This document shows, piece after piece, positions 11,094 through 23,315 of a stretch of DNA of 64,000 nucleotides. Both the position numbers and the translations under genes were made by a program. The notes under the pieces are model-generated. The model had not been told where the DNA came from. It ran no database searches and saw only the letters and a list, made by a program, of their open reading frames with translations. Source of the DNA: Mytilus edulis (Eukaryota; Mollusca; Bivalvia; Mytilida; Mytilidae); contig NC_092357.1 of the NCBI RefSeq assembly GCF_963676685.1, positions 17,783,607-17,847,606 of the forward strand, in the 5' to 3' direction. Numbering within the stretch: position 1 is the stretch's first letter; every line of letters starts with the position of its first letter.

Positions 11094-12234
11094 GCCACAC
11101 CTACAATAGTAGAGGGGCATTATGTTTTCTGGTTTGTGGCTCTGTTCGTGCGTCCGTCCGTTCGTCTGTGCGCCCGTCCGTTCAGGTTAAAGTTTTTGGT
11201 CAAGGTAGTTTTTGATGAAGCTGAAGTCCAATCAACTTGAAACTTAGTACACTTGTTGCTTATGATATGATCTTTCTAATTTTAAAGCCAAATAGACTTT
11301 TGACCCCAATTTAACGGTCCACTGAACATAGAAAATGAAAGGGGGAGTTTCAGATTAAGTGTTTGGTCAAGGTAGTTTTTGATGAAGTTGAATTCCAATC
11401 AACTTGAAACTAAGTACACTTGTTGCTTATGATATGATCTTTCTAATTTTAAAGCCAAATTAGACATGTGACCCCAATTTCACGGTTCACTAAACATAGA
11501 CAATTGAAGTGGGAGTTTCAGGTTAAAGTTTTTGGTCAAGGTAGTTTTTGATGAAATTGAAGTCCAATCAACTTGAAACTTAGTACATATGTTCCCCATA
11601 GTATAATCTTTCTAATTTTAATGCCAAATTAGATTATTACCCAATTTTTACAGTCCATGGAACATGGAAAAGGATAGTGCAAGTGGGCATCCGTGTACTT
11701 TAGACACATTCTTGTTCGTGAAGAGATCCGACATTTTTCTTATAAAGTAATATTCACGAAAACACTAAAAAACCAAGAATGTGTCCATATAACACGGATG
11801 CCCCACTTGCACTATCATTTTCCATGTTTAGTGGACCGTGAAATTGGCATCAAATCTTTAATTTGGAATTTACATTAAAACGATCATATCATAGGGAACA
11901 TGTGTACTAAGTTTAAAGTTGATATGACTTCAACTTCATCAAAAACTACCTTGACCAAAAACTTTAACCAAAACTTTAACCTGAACTTCGCACTATCATT
12001 TTCTATATTCAGTGGACCGTGAAATTTGGGTCAAAACTTTAATTTGGCAGAACAATTTGAAAGATTATATCCTGAGGAACATGTGTACTAAGTTTCAAGT
12101 TGATTGGACTTCAACTTCATCAAAAACTATCCTGACCAAACACTTTAACCTGAAGCGAGACGAGCGAACAGATGGACGAACGAACGGACCCAAAGACCAG
12201 AAAACATAATGCCCCTCTACTATCGTAGGTGGGG
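11094..12234. mobile_element. Foldback DNA element with unequal arms
   Basis: The termini are inverted: CCACACCTACAATAGTAG on the left, and CCCACCTACGATAGTAG read from the right, followed on both by AGGGGCATTATGTTTTCTGG. Both arms contain a CCGTCCGTTCG-like stretch and a TTTTTGGTCAAGGTAG...CACGGTCCACTGAACAT unit. The left arm has three tandem copies (near 11,195, 11,362 and 11,530; period about 167), the right arm about two. The centre near 11,680-11,800 is a smaller palindrome around CACATTCTTG. No transposase is present. It interrupts the 3' flank of gene 1; copy 2 lacks it. Confidence 0.75.
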
Positions 12235-12668
12235 AATAAAAACCCTCATACATGTATATACTTGTCAACAAAAGAAACACGACTTTGGAATCCAATTTAT
12301 CAAAAAGTTTCATATATAAAACAAAATGATATACACTATTCTAAAAAGCTCTCATTTGCGATGCATGCACATATCTATACTATTAAACGAGAAGACCTCA
12401 TTTTGGGTGTCGCTTCTCTTCTTTCCACAACAAATTAATCAACACGCCTCTGCGTCCTATAGGTACAGTACATAGTCGCATTTGTCATCCATTCATATGA
12501 TTATTCAGATTGAGTTATTTTGGGAGAAAAACGAGAAAAAAGTCATCCGGATATTGTCCCGTCATTGGACGAAATTTTAAGTCAGATTAAACTTCCGGTT
12601 TGCGTTTTTCTGTATACTCTGAACTAAGCTGGTTCTCGACTGACTACTGCACTTTGTTCATATTCCAG

Positions 12669-13055
12669 TTTAACCACAGGGACTCGGTTAGCAGATTAAA
12701 AATTTGTAAATCAATGTTTTGAATTTATTTTTTATTATTTCCTGTCTATTTGCACAACTTTATTAACGTATTTAACGTTGCCATCACTCTATCTTTGTTT
12801 TCTGGCAACGTGCAGTTTACTATCCATATCCGTATATTGAAAAATAGGATTTTTCAGTATACGGATATGGATAGTAAACTCAGTATACGGATATGGATAG
12901 TAAACTGCACATTGCCAGAAAACAAAGATAGAGTGATGGCAACGTTTAATACGTTAATAAAGTAATGCAAATAGACAGGAAATAATAAAAAATAAATTCA
13001 AAACATTGATTTACAAAATTTTAATCTCAGTGCTAACCGAGTCCCTGTGGTTTAA
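12669..13055. repeat. Long near-perfect hairpin
   Basis: The arms run inward from TTAACCACAGGGACTCGGTT (left) and its complement ending near 13,055, for about 180 bases each. The centre carries CAGTTTACTATCCATATCC and its complement, with one arm holding a 26-base duplication of the TATACGGATATGGATAG segment. No coding capacity beyond chance. Confidence 0.8.
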
Positions 13056-14305
13056 CTCTGAACATACATATACTACGAATAAAGTGTATTTTAATTCTAT
13101 TTGCTATCATTTTCAAGTTTACTATCCACGACGGTCACAGAGTTTATTTAAAAATGGAGAGGGTCAGTATACTATATCAATTGACCACCATGGATCGAAT
13201 AGTAAACTTAGAATTGAATGTAAATTAAGTACAACTATTTATATAGTTATTGTAATGAATGTTCATAATATACAAATAAGCGCTAAAATTATTCATGTGA
13301 ACTTTTGATACCTTTTCTAAAATTCTTCAGTCATTAAATCTTTTACAAAATTCATAGATTACAAAAAAAAAAAAGATGTGGTATGATTACCATGTTGAGA
13401 CAACTCTCCACAAGAGACCAAAATGACACAGAAATTAACAACTATATGTCACCATACGGCCTTCAACAACGAGCAAAGCCCATACTCAGGACCCGAAATG
13501 ACGATGTAAATCAATTCAAAACTAGCAGCCTTATTTATGTACAAAAAAACACGAAAACATATATGTAACACATAAACAAACGACAACCACAGAATAACAG
13601 GCTCCCTACTTAAATGTTCATAACATACTAAATGAATGTTCATATTGAAATTGGTAGAAAACCAAAAATTAGGAAGTTTGGAAATGAAGGAGGAGGGATA
13701 AAAAAACAGGGATAACAAAAACTTTTTCCTATCACCAATAACCTATGACTTATGATACTTTTGATGAAATTCTCCAGTCATTCAGTATTTTACAAACTTC
13801 TTTCAAAAACACTTCACATACTTTAAACTACGCTCTGAATGCCCGCGATTTCGCGGGTGTGTTCTAGTGATACTGAAAATCAAAACCTGTCAGAAAGTAA
13901 CTACATTCCGTGTAAACGATCATATGGTCAAATTATTTTTGTGGAAAACTGGATAAAAAATCGACACACAATTTTCAAGGTACTAAATGAATTTGTAAAA
14001 TTTTTAGTTTTTTTTTTTGGTAAAAAATCTTAAAAAATGCAAATATTTATAAAGAAATATTTACGTCTTAAATCAATACTTTAGATACGAAAACAACACA
14101 CTGTAAATTTGGAACCGTTCGGATTAGTTTTGAAACTGTTACCGTTTATTGAATTTCAATTTACACGTACTGTCTATGGTAAATCATTTGATATTGTATA
14201 CATTTTAACGATTTCTTGTGGGACCGATCTTTGCTTTACAAATAAACGAAGAAACTGTATGAATTTTAAAAACGAATTGATGGCAAGCATTGTCGTTGCC
14301 TTTAA
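13056..14305. other. Non-coding stretch with a dispersed repeat fragment
   Basis: 13,375-13,530 is a copy of a dispersed repeat (GAGACAACTCTCCACAAGAG, then CCATACGGCCTTCAAC) that recurs at 61,240-61,400 and inverted at 36,360-36,480. A short palindrome CCCGCGATTTCGCGGG lies near 13,843. No gene is supported. Confidence 0.5.
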
Positions 14306-14645
14306 GGTGGTACCCAACACTTTCACTATAATTAATTTGACTCGTTTAGTTTTCATGAAATTTTGTCAAAGTAAATACTTTAACAAAAATATAAAGATTT
14401 TTAAAATTTTGAACCAACCGTTTTGTCAGAAAAATTACACTGGTTATATAGCAATTTGACAACCAACAATTTTTATCATTGAGACGTTTAATAATATTAT
14501 GTTGGCATCATAAGTTGGAACTTCTGTTTTTAAAATCGTCGTTTTATGTGACAAAATTCAAATTTCGCCAAATGACGTCATGGAAGCAAAAAATATTTCT
14601 TTCGTAAAGGGATTTATATTTCCGTCGTCATTAAGTATTACCACC
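14306..14645. mobile_element. MITE-like element with TTAA-type target site
   Basis: The left end is TTAA then GGTGGTACCC; the right end reads inward as GGTGGTAATAC and is followed by TTCA, a one-base decay of TTAA. The termini resemble those of the elements at 57,196-57,759 (GGTGGC) and 52,015-52,727 (GGTAGC). Only about seven terminal bases match, so this call is moderate. Confidence 0.45.
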
Positions 14646-14689
14646 TTCAATATTGGTGGTATAATCGGAAAACTTCATCTTACATTCTG

Positions 14690-15270
14690 AAAAAAAGTCG
14701 TGTATCGTATCTTTTGTTGACTAGTACATAGACTGCCACACTATGCTGGTGATGTTTTGTGGCTTATCCCATATTGTTAGCTAAGCCGTTGATTTGTGTA
14801 GTTATATCTTGGAAGGTACACATCGCACAACCGACCCTTGTCGATTTTAGCTACTGGTACGGTCTTGTACCGGCGTCTTCATATAGCAAAAAGCTTCCTA
14901 TCTGAATTCTCAAACACTTTGCAATCGATTCTTGCTGTTTGCTCTCATGTTGTGGTTTTACACTAAAGGTTATAAACCGGGTCAACCGTTCAAAAACAAG
15001 TTTGACCCCGCAACATGATGTACGTGCCTGTCGCAATTAAGGAGCCTATAATATAAGAGTTGTCGTTGGTTGTTATCTGTAAAATTTGTTTTTCGTCAAT
15101 TGTTTTTACCCCAGTATCAGTATTAGGCGGTTGATTTATTTCGTTTATATTTGTTCACATTTTATCATGCAATGACCTTTTATAGCTAACTTTAAATTTG
15201 AAATTTTCTGCTTGTTGATGACCGTATGAAAACTTATAATTGCTTATATCCACGTACTTTGACGAAGCGC
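14690..15270 (+). repeat. Downstream block of copy 1
   Basis: Homologous to 25,600-25,790 plus 27,295-27,640 (copy 2) and to 52,850-53,000 plus 58,240-58,620 (copy 3). In copies 2 and 3 these two halves are separated by about 1.5 kb and 5 kb, so copy 1 shows them joined, by deletion or as the ancestral order. No coding capacity is conserved among copies. Confidence 0.6.
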
Positions 15271-15499
15271 GCGTCTGGCGTATTAAATTATAATCCTGGT
15301 ACCTTTGATAATTATTTGAACTCCAGTGAAGAGTTGTCTCATTAGCAATTATGCCACTTATCTTGATTCTCAAATATTCTTTAAAAAAAAATCCATAAAC
15401 TAAATATATTTTTTTAGAAAATCTCTTTAAACAATCAAATTTATTCGTTCATATTGTGTTAATATACGTTTATTGATGGAGTTGAGCCTTCCAATTGAT

Positions 15500-16305
15500 A
15501 TTTTATCGTGTGGTTTTCTATGTTGTGATGTTAGGCTAGTTTTTCAGAAAAAGGGAGAAGGTTTGGTACCGTGAAAACGTTTAATCTCGCTGCAAATGTT
15601 TGAACCTGTCCTAAGTTAGGAATGTGATGTACAGTAGTTGTTGTTTGTTTATGTAATTTATACATGTTTCTCGTTTCTCGTTTTTTATATAGATTAGACC
15701 GTTGGTTTTCCCGTTTGAATGGTTTTACACTAGTAATTTTGGGGCCCTTTATAACTTTTTGTTCGGTGTGAGCCAATGATCCGTGTTGATTGCCGTACAT
15801 TGACCTATAATGGTTTACTTTTATAAATTGTTATTTGGATGGAGAGTTGTCTCATAGCCACTCAAACCACATCTTCCTATATCTATTTAAAAAAAAAATG
15901 AGATTGACGGTATGCTTTAGTCTTGACATGATCTTCGTCAATTTTTGATGCAATTGTTATAAGTTGACAACGAGTTAAACCTTTTCAAAAAAACGTATAC
16001 AGTGCATCGATATCGCAGTACGGATAGTAGAAATGGTAGCTCCCTAACTACAATGATCTACGATGTACCTTCAAATCATAAATTATCTGTATAAAAATGT
16101 GAAACAAAATGAATTAAAATAGATATAGGAAGATGTGGTGTGAGTGCCAATGAGACACCTCTCCATACAAATAACAATTTAAAAAGTAAACCATTATAGG
16201 TTAAAGTACGGCCTTCAACACGGAGCTTTGGCTCACACCGAACAACAAGCTATAAAGGGCCCCAAAATTACTAGTGTAAAACCATTCAAACGGGAAAACC
16301 AACGA
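15500..16305. repeat. Dispersed repeat with an inverted partial copy
   Basis: 15,560-15,890 reads GTTTCTCGTTTCTCG ... GTTCGGTGTGAGCC ... GGAGAGTTGTCTCAT. 16,117-16,305 is an inverted copy of the second part (GGCTCACACCGAACAAC, CCAATGAGACACCTCTCC). About 220 bases of duplicated gene-flank sequence (15,895-16,110) lie between them. Confidence 0.65.
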
Positions 16306-16309
16306 ATGA

Positions 16310-17140
16310 ATGCTCGTATTTGTGACACCATATGAAAATTTCTGGATGCAAATCAAACATTAACAAACTGTTAAAAATGAAGATTGATATTAACATTTTA
16401 AACGTCTAAGCCAAGATGAAGTAATTGAAGACAAGTCTTGAACATATGATTTTTTTACTAAAAGTACTTGACGACAGTTATTTAAGTTGGATGATGAAAA
16501 TACATATCTTCGAAAAAAAAATGATTTTTTTGTATGTAATAACTAGGGTTTATAGGGTCTTCAACCACTGAAAATTTTTAGTCGGCCCCTCCACGAAATA
16601 TTTAATTAGATTTGTTTTAAATATTTATGAATTTTCGAAAATTCCACTTGACAACCGATCAGACAATAGTTGTAAATTGAATCAATGAAGACAAGATAAT
16701 TAACTGATGCTCATTAGCTAGTAGATATATTTGTCTCCTAAAATACAACTGGCATAAAAGGATCGTAATGGTGCTATTCGGATAAATTTATCGGTTTGCA
16801 AGAACAAATTTGGCAGCGCGTCATCCCTACAATGGATTCCATTTCTACGATTGTGAAAATGAACTGGCGTAATGGGGAGATAATTTTGACGAAGTAGAAT
16901 CCTGAATGTAAAGATGTCATGTTAAACGATTGAGATTTAAAATGTACTACTATAGTCTTTTCTAGATTCACGGAAATAGCTGTATCTTTTTAAAAAGGGT
17001 CAAATATTTGGGTAGTTTTGGTGTCAAATGAGAGTGGCTACACATGTTAAAATCATGTTAAGCCATAAAAGAAAAGATTGCCAATATTGAAAATGAAACA
17101 AAGGTGAACCATTTAGTTGACTGATTCGATCTACAACAAA
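16310..17140. other. Non-coding stretch
   Basis: The first part, to about 16,400, matches 58,930-59,000 of copy 3. 16,914-16,972 shares a junction sequence (AGTCTTTTCTAGA) with 63,284-63,342 beside the broken gene copy at the right edge. No gene is supported. Confidence 0.4.
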
Positions 17141-17281
17141 ATCATTTTCATACAGGTACAAACGATAATTAACTTTTTTTTATAAAACGGACATAGAAAC
17201 TATCCAATTGCACGAGGTTGCTACCTATTTATATTATGTGCATGTTTATAGCCGGTTATTTAAAAGTCGACAGTCTGCAAA

Positions 17282-17571
17282 GGGCTTCTAAATTGGTAAT
17301 TAGAAGGTAGATTGACTAAAACCAAAACACAAGAAATTCTGTTCAATATCATCGAGTACACACGTTGTTGGTTGCTTATTTCAGACTCGCTGTAATTTGG
17401 AAACGTTTTAGTATGTTTCAATCAATGGGCTTCTAAATTGTTAATTAGAAGGTATATTGACTAAAATAACACAAGAAATTTTGTTCAATATTATCGAGTA
17501 CACTCGTTGTTGGCTGTTTATTTCAGACTCACTGTAATTTGAAAACGTTTTAGTATGTTTCAATCAAATTT
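17282..17571. repeat. Tandem duplication, two 145-base units
   Basis: GGGCTTCTAAATTG begins at 17,282 and again at 17,427, and the units remain alignable to GTTTTAGTATGTTTCAATCAA. The sequence is the reverse complement of single-copy flank in copies 2 and 3 (25,990-26,160; 53,220-53,390), so the doubling is specific to copy 1. Confidence 0.7.
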
Positions 17572-17619
17572 GAGATTTTGAGACCAATCGGTGAACATGA
17601 TTTTGACATTTTGTGCCCC

Positions 17620-18600
17620 CTTTTATTTTACCTGATGAAATCATCTGAATTAAATGAATGAAAACAGAGACTTCATTAACATCTTATCCTATCTTTTTTT
17701 CAAAGGCATATCACACAAGAAGTGGAGCAAAGTGAAAAATTCAAAATAACATTCCCTGTGCTATATGACTACCCCGGTACATGACCACAACTTACTCGGG
17801 AATTAACTCATGGTCAACATACAGCCTTCGTAACAACGAGAGAGAAAAAAAAACATTTTGTTAAGTACATGCTAGCGAATAACACATACCAAACAATCTA
17901 AAGGTAAAAATCAACAGCTTGACCTCCGCTCGTATACATATAAAATAATGCCAAAAACGTAGCCGTCTTAAGAAAAACAGGGATGTCAGGTTTGTGGGTT
18001 ATGAACCATGTTTTTATGAATATTACTTTATAAGAATTATTCGGATTTATTTACAAACAAATTTAATGAGTATGAACGGGATCAATTGTAAAGAGAATGA
18101 ATTCTCATTGATATGGTTATATTTATAAATTAACTGTTTTCAAATTTTTGAAATACTAAGGGGTTTCTACCTCAGGCATAGATTACCTTAGCTGTATTTG
18201 GCAAAACATTTAGGAAATTTGGTCCTCCAGGCTCTTCAACTTCGTACTTTATTTGGCCTTTTTTAACTTTTTTGGATACGAGCGTCACTAATGAGTCTTT
18301 TGTAGACAAAACGCGCGTCTGGCGTATACTAAATTTAGTCCTGGTATCTATGATGAGTTTATTGTAAAGAGAAACTGACGACACTACACTTTTATATGTT
18401 CATTCTTATTCATCTTTTGTCCTTCGCATAAGCTCGGTATTCGGATCCAAAAAACGGGCGTGAAAAATGCAATCGAAGTTTTCGCCAACGCTGTTCGCTT
18501 TTCAATTGTTTTAGAAATCAACCTTTGCAATAAAAACAGTTTGTATAATTCATTGTTACCTAAGTTAAAACAACGGAACGTGGCTAAAAAAAAAAGGCAA
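17620..18600. other. Non-coding stretch with a CGCGCGTCTGGCG repeat fragment
   Basis: 18,270-18,370 is a minus-orientation fragment (GAGCGTCACTAATGAGTC, AACGCGCGTCTGGCGTA, CCTGGTA) of the repeat that forms the array at 29,197-31,211. Similar fragments occur at 15,255-15,310 (minus) and 19,140-19,260 (plus). Nothing else is recognised. Confidence 0.5.
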
Positions 18601-19912
18601 CAGTAGTATACCGCTGTTCAAAACTCATAAATCCATGGACAAAAAACAAAATCGGGGTAACAAACTAAAACCGAGGGAAACGCATTAAATATAAGAGGAG
18701 AACAACGACATAACACCGAAACGTAACACACACAGAAACGGACCAAGCATCAAACAAAACACCACGAGAATAACAAATATAACATGAAAACCAAATACAT
18801 GAATTTGGGATAGACAAGTACCGTGCCACGTTTTATCTCAATTTCTCAAAAATAAGAGAAAACACAAACGACTCAACGTTAAAATGCAACACACACAGAA
18901 ACGAAAAATAATATAACAATGGCCATCTTCCTGACTTGGTACAGGACACTTTTAAAGGGGAATAAAAGTGGTGGGTTGAACCTGGTTTTGTGGCATGCCA
19001 AACCTCGCACTTTAATGGCAAAGTTAAATATAACATTGAAATGACAACATAATATTACAGGACTACAATACAAATTAATAGAACATATTAGACAAAGAAA
19101 AACATGATTAATAGATAACAAAAAGCATCAGGTTTAAAATTCAATACGCCAAAAACGCGCCTTGTCCACACAAGACTTACAAGTGACGCCCAGATATAAA
19201 AGATCGAAAGTGAAAAAAGTACAAAGTTGTACAACACTGAAGATCAAAAGTTGAAAAGGTTTCGCCAAATAAGGCATTGTTTTTATGCCCGGGATAAGAA
19301 CATTCTTATTATATAGAACAATTCATGCTATTGCAAACAGTAAATTTTATAAATGAATATGAAAGAGATATACATAAAGAAACTGAAGTATTAACTAATT
19401 ACAGAAAACTAAACCCGAATGCATAACGCCCAGATATAAAAGATCGAAAGTGTAAAAGTAAGCATATAATAATATATCATATTTTACTTGTGTAAATAAG
19501 GGTTAAAATTAGTGACGAAATACAATAATTGCAACTCCGAGGAAATTAAAAAGGGAAAGTCATTAATCAAATGGCAAAATCAAATGCTCAAAAACATTAA
19601 ATGATAGGATAACATATTCCAGTCATATTCCTGACTTGGTATAGGTATTTTCCTTTCAAGAAAATGGTGGATTAAACCTGGTTTAAAAGCTAAACAAACC
19701 TCTTAGTTGTATGACAGTTGAATCAAATCTGTTGTTTTGAGAACGATATGTGAACACAACAAACAGACAAAATATGTGTATATGTAATGAAAAGGGTACA
19801 GCAGTCACCATTGTGTTATAATCACAATAAAAACAGCATAATATATATCAAAGAAGCACAAAAATGGCATATTGAAGACAAGAATACACAAATGTTTTAC
19901 ATTTTAACATGA

Positions 19913-20500
19913 GGTGCCTCAAATGGTTTGAGTACACACCCGTGGTAAAATACGAATATATTGCATGGACTGTTCCGATCGTACTCCCACGTCAATAGGT
20001 TATTTTTATGAACGAGTTACCCGACGTCATAAACGATGACGTAAAAATTTAAGAATTTTACGGGAAAATACACGTTTGTGAAACCGAAATCATCACAAGA
20101 AAACGTAAACAAACTATTGTGTTTAAACATATAAAACATATAAATAATTTATCATATAAATTCATTCAAAACTATCTAAATACGTTATTGTAAATAGTTT
20201 GACCATGTCACTAATTCGGTTAGCTCCGTTCCTTAACGATAATTTAATAGTGCGTTATGGGAACGGAAAATATTTGCCTCCACCTAGAGCGCTTCGATCC
20301 ATAAGAACTGCCTTCTCTGTCCTATTAGAATCAAAATAGTTCATTGGGGCTTGAATATATCTAGATTTTACCACGGGTTGTTCTTTTATGCCGATATTTT
20401 ACCCCTCGCTATTGCTTAAAGTAATATATTTTGCAGAAAGGGCCAACCCGTTGTAAAATCACGATATATTCAAGCCCTATGAATTATTACTTAAACATAA
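19913..20500. mobile_element. Insertion of about 585 bases in copy 2 with a terminal hairpin
   Basis: Absent from the equivalent place in copy 3 (about 44,280). The right part, 20,340-20,483, is an inverted repeat: TTCATTGGGGCTTGAATATA on one side, and TATATTCAAGCCCTATGAA on the other. A related ACCCGTGGTAAAATACGAAT occurs near the left end (19,937), suggesting related inverted termini. No protein. Confidence 0.5.
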
Positions 20501-21127
20501 CAATAACAGGACGTATAAGTACAGAGCCACGTCATATGTATGAAAGAAAAACCAAAAAGGCATATAGACAAAACCTATAAGCCAAAATGAAAGACAAGAA
20601 TACTATCAATCAGCTTGTTCAATGTACATATATACTCTGGAAAACATTATTTCTATGATTAATTGTACGTTTTGAAAATAAATATAATTTTCGTTATAAA
20701 CTATTATATTTTTACATTGAATTGGTCAACCTAGTTTTTGATAACTCTAGATATATATATTTTATAATTATAATAAATGATTATATATCAATGTTTTAAA
20801 CAAATAATTATTTAGTTTTACATGAAAAAGATATGTTCAGATAAACTGATGAAAATACAGATGCCCTTAGGGACAAACAAAAGACATTTTTATACCATGT
20901 AAAGGTATTATTTAGAAATTTTAAAAAGGCTGTTTTTAATATCAAAACACCGAAGAATGATTATGAGTATATATTTAAAAAAAATGAACAGAAAAAATTG
21001 TATTTCATTACACTTTATCTTTGTTTCATGCCATTATTATAATGGATAAAAAAAAAGGTTGAAATGAACAAGGACATTCAATAAATACTTGTTCTAACGA
21101 ATGAGCATATGAATAATTTACCGTTAA

Positions 21128-22341
21128 CTTCCTATTTGTAGAAATTCTGTATTATTACTTGTGCAATCCGTAGATTGACTTACATACATACCTTTTTAGA
21201 TAAAACTCTAATTTGAAAAAATATATACAATTTACATTTTAATTATTATGTGCAATTCTGACATAAAAGCCCAATGCTTCGACTTTTCATTCATTTTGGA
21301 ATTAAATTGAATATTTTTTTCAGTGTCATTTAAAGTTTGGTTAATAATTTGTATTAATTCACGAATTACTTTTTTCAAATCATTAACCTAATTTTGAAAT
21401 GACACTCATATTTTCCTCTAGTAACATAAATAAACTCATTTTTAATTCTGTCTCGAGGGTTTTGTCGCTAAACCAGGCGCGTGTACTGGTATTAACATAG
21501 ATAGATTTTTTTTGTGTCTTGAGGGTTTTGTCAATGGATATTTGGGCCTGATTAAAACATGTCCAAAACAGGATGAAAACAAAACTTGCTCCCAGCAAAA
21601 TGAAAAAAAAATTGTATAAAATTGAAATAATAACCGACATTAGTTCAGAAAAAAAACCAATCATCATCCCCTTTGCTAGAATATCTAAATTTAAATAAAG
21701 GAATAAGAGACTAAAACAACTTATCGCTTTTTGTTTGCCACAACTGGATATCACACAGGTTCCAGTAAAATTTTGACGTCATAAACAAAATATCTGACGC
21801 CACAATGGAAAAGTGATTGTTGTATGCGACCACAATGGAAAAGTGATTGTTGTATGCGGCCACAATGGAAAAGTGATTGTTGTATGCGACAACAGTTCTA
21901 GCGGCCAGGCCAGCTGGGATTAGCGATAAGGTGTATAAAGAAGGGATAAAAGATTATAGCATATGAAACAAACTTTATAATTGCACCAAGCAAACTTGAT
22001 AAATAAATCGATTAATCAAAAGGAAAATAAATTGGCATTAAAACATAAGAAATCGGTATTAATTTTGTTAAATTAAAATGGACTTTCTAATAAAAATATA
22101 ACTAATCATTTTGTCAAATCATTAACCTAACTTTTAAATGACACTGAATAAATTGTTCAATTTAATTCCGGAAATGAATGAAATGACGATGATTTTAGCT
22201 TCTCTCTCTGACTAACACATAATAATTGCAATATATTTACCTATTATATTTTTCATATAAGAATATTATCTAATAATATATGTATGTAAGTCTGTCTACT
22301 GACAGTACAAGTAATAATACAGAATTTCTACAAATAGGAAG
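21128..22341. mobile_element. Foldback element with TTAA target duplication (copy 2)
   Basis: Termini are TTAA then CTTCCTATTTGTAGAAATTC on the left, and GAATTTCTACAAATAGGAAG then TTAA on the right. Inverted arms are about 250 bases on each side. The middle holds three exact-length 30-base repeats (21,801-21,890) and no conserved reading frame. The copy at 47,426-48,697 is orthologous, so this insertion predates the duplication. Confidence 0.75.
21801..21890 (+). repeat. Three tandem 30-base units
   Basis: CACAATGGAAAAGTGATTGT followed by TGTATGCGAC is repeated three times, with one G/A difference. Copy 3 has a single diverged unit near 48,210, so the expansion followed the duplication. Confidence 0.9.
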
Positions 22342-23110
22342 TTAAATTTAGTATAAAATGATTGTCAGGCTTACTGAGAACTACTTATCTTTTGAACCAC
22401 AGAGTAGTCACGTAAACTTATAAGTATGTTAATTCTTAAGAACGAATATTTGTTGAATATTCATTTTTCATTTCAAGATTTGTTAGTTTATTACAATAAT
22501 GACAAGAAACAAATATAAAGCGTAATGAAATACAATTAACAATTCAAAGATGTGTTTATGTACAATCATTTTAATATATACTCATAATTATTATTCGGTT
22601 ACGTTACACCTTTAATAATTCAAAATAAATGTACCTTTTCATAATCAAAAATCATTTAAACAACATAAAAAAATAGGTTATTGATGTTACGAAATAAGTA
22701 GAATAAATTCATGTAACATTTATCTCTTCTTGTGGACAAAAAGTCATAATGTAAAAAAATCAAGTTATCTTTTATTCTCCCCTAAGCATTTTTCTTTACG
22801 CCAGTTTATTTGAACATATCATTTTTTTGTAAAACTAAATGATTTTTTTAACTTGGTATATTATCAATTATTATTGTTGATAACATATATTTATATATCT
22901 TGGGCTACCAACAAATAAGTGGACCAATTCAATGTAGAAACATTAAATGTTATCAAGCAAATTATATTCCTTTTCAAAACAATTCATTAGATAAATAATA
23001 TATTTTCCATAGTATATTTTTATATTACAGACGCTTGCAATTGTAATATATGTTCTACGGGAGATAATGCTCATCTATATTCGTGCAATTACACTTTTAT
23101 AATATTGTAT

Positions 23111-23189
23111 TATAGCAAAGATAAAAAAAACTGTTGAAACGCAGTTCATTGTCTGATTTCGTTACTAATTTGAATCTTTATTTGCACAA
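23111..23189 (+). promoter_or_regulatory. Candidate promoter and leader exon of gene 2
   Basis: TATAGCAAAGAT at 23,111-23,122, then a conserved leader ending GCACAA before GTAAAAG (donor at 23,190). The acceptor TTCTTAATAG at 23,305-23,314 would place ATG one base into the next exon. The resulting 125-base leader intron is inferred from sequence conservation with gene 3. Confidence 0.4.
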
Positions 23190-23315
23190 GTAAAAGATGA
23201 TATATTATTATTAAATGCGAACTTTTAGTTAAGTTCCATATACATTCCGCGATTTACATAAGTACAAATGGGTCAAAATATATAGTTCAATAATTCTTTT
23301 TTAATTCTTAATAGA

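Larger units (their letters stand above)
8380..17620 (+). repeat. Segmental duplication copy 1 (Gly/Tyr-rich gene 1)
   Basis: Blocks shared with copies 2 and 3 run from the promoter region (about 8,390) through the gene and its 3' flank. Matching blocks include 14,690-15,270, 15,895-16,110 and 16,310-16,400. The block at 17,140-17,615 matches 25,960-26,290 and 53,190-53,513 in inverted orientation. Between the blocks copy 1 has its own insertions (11,094-12,234; 12,669-13,055; 14,306-14,645; 15,500-15,890). Confidence 0.75.

Noticed and set aside
21383..21754. Minus-strand hydrophobic frame of 123 codons, and 47,698-48,066 in copy 3
   Set aside because: The two lie in orthologous repeats but their reading frames are not in register, so the protein is not conserved.
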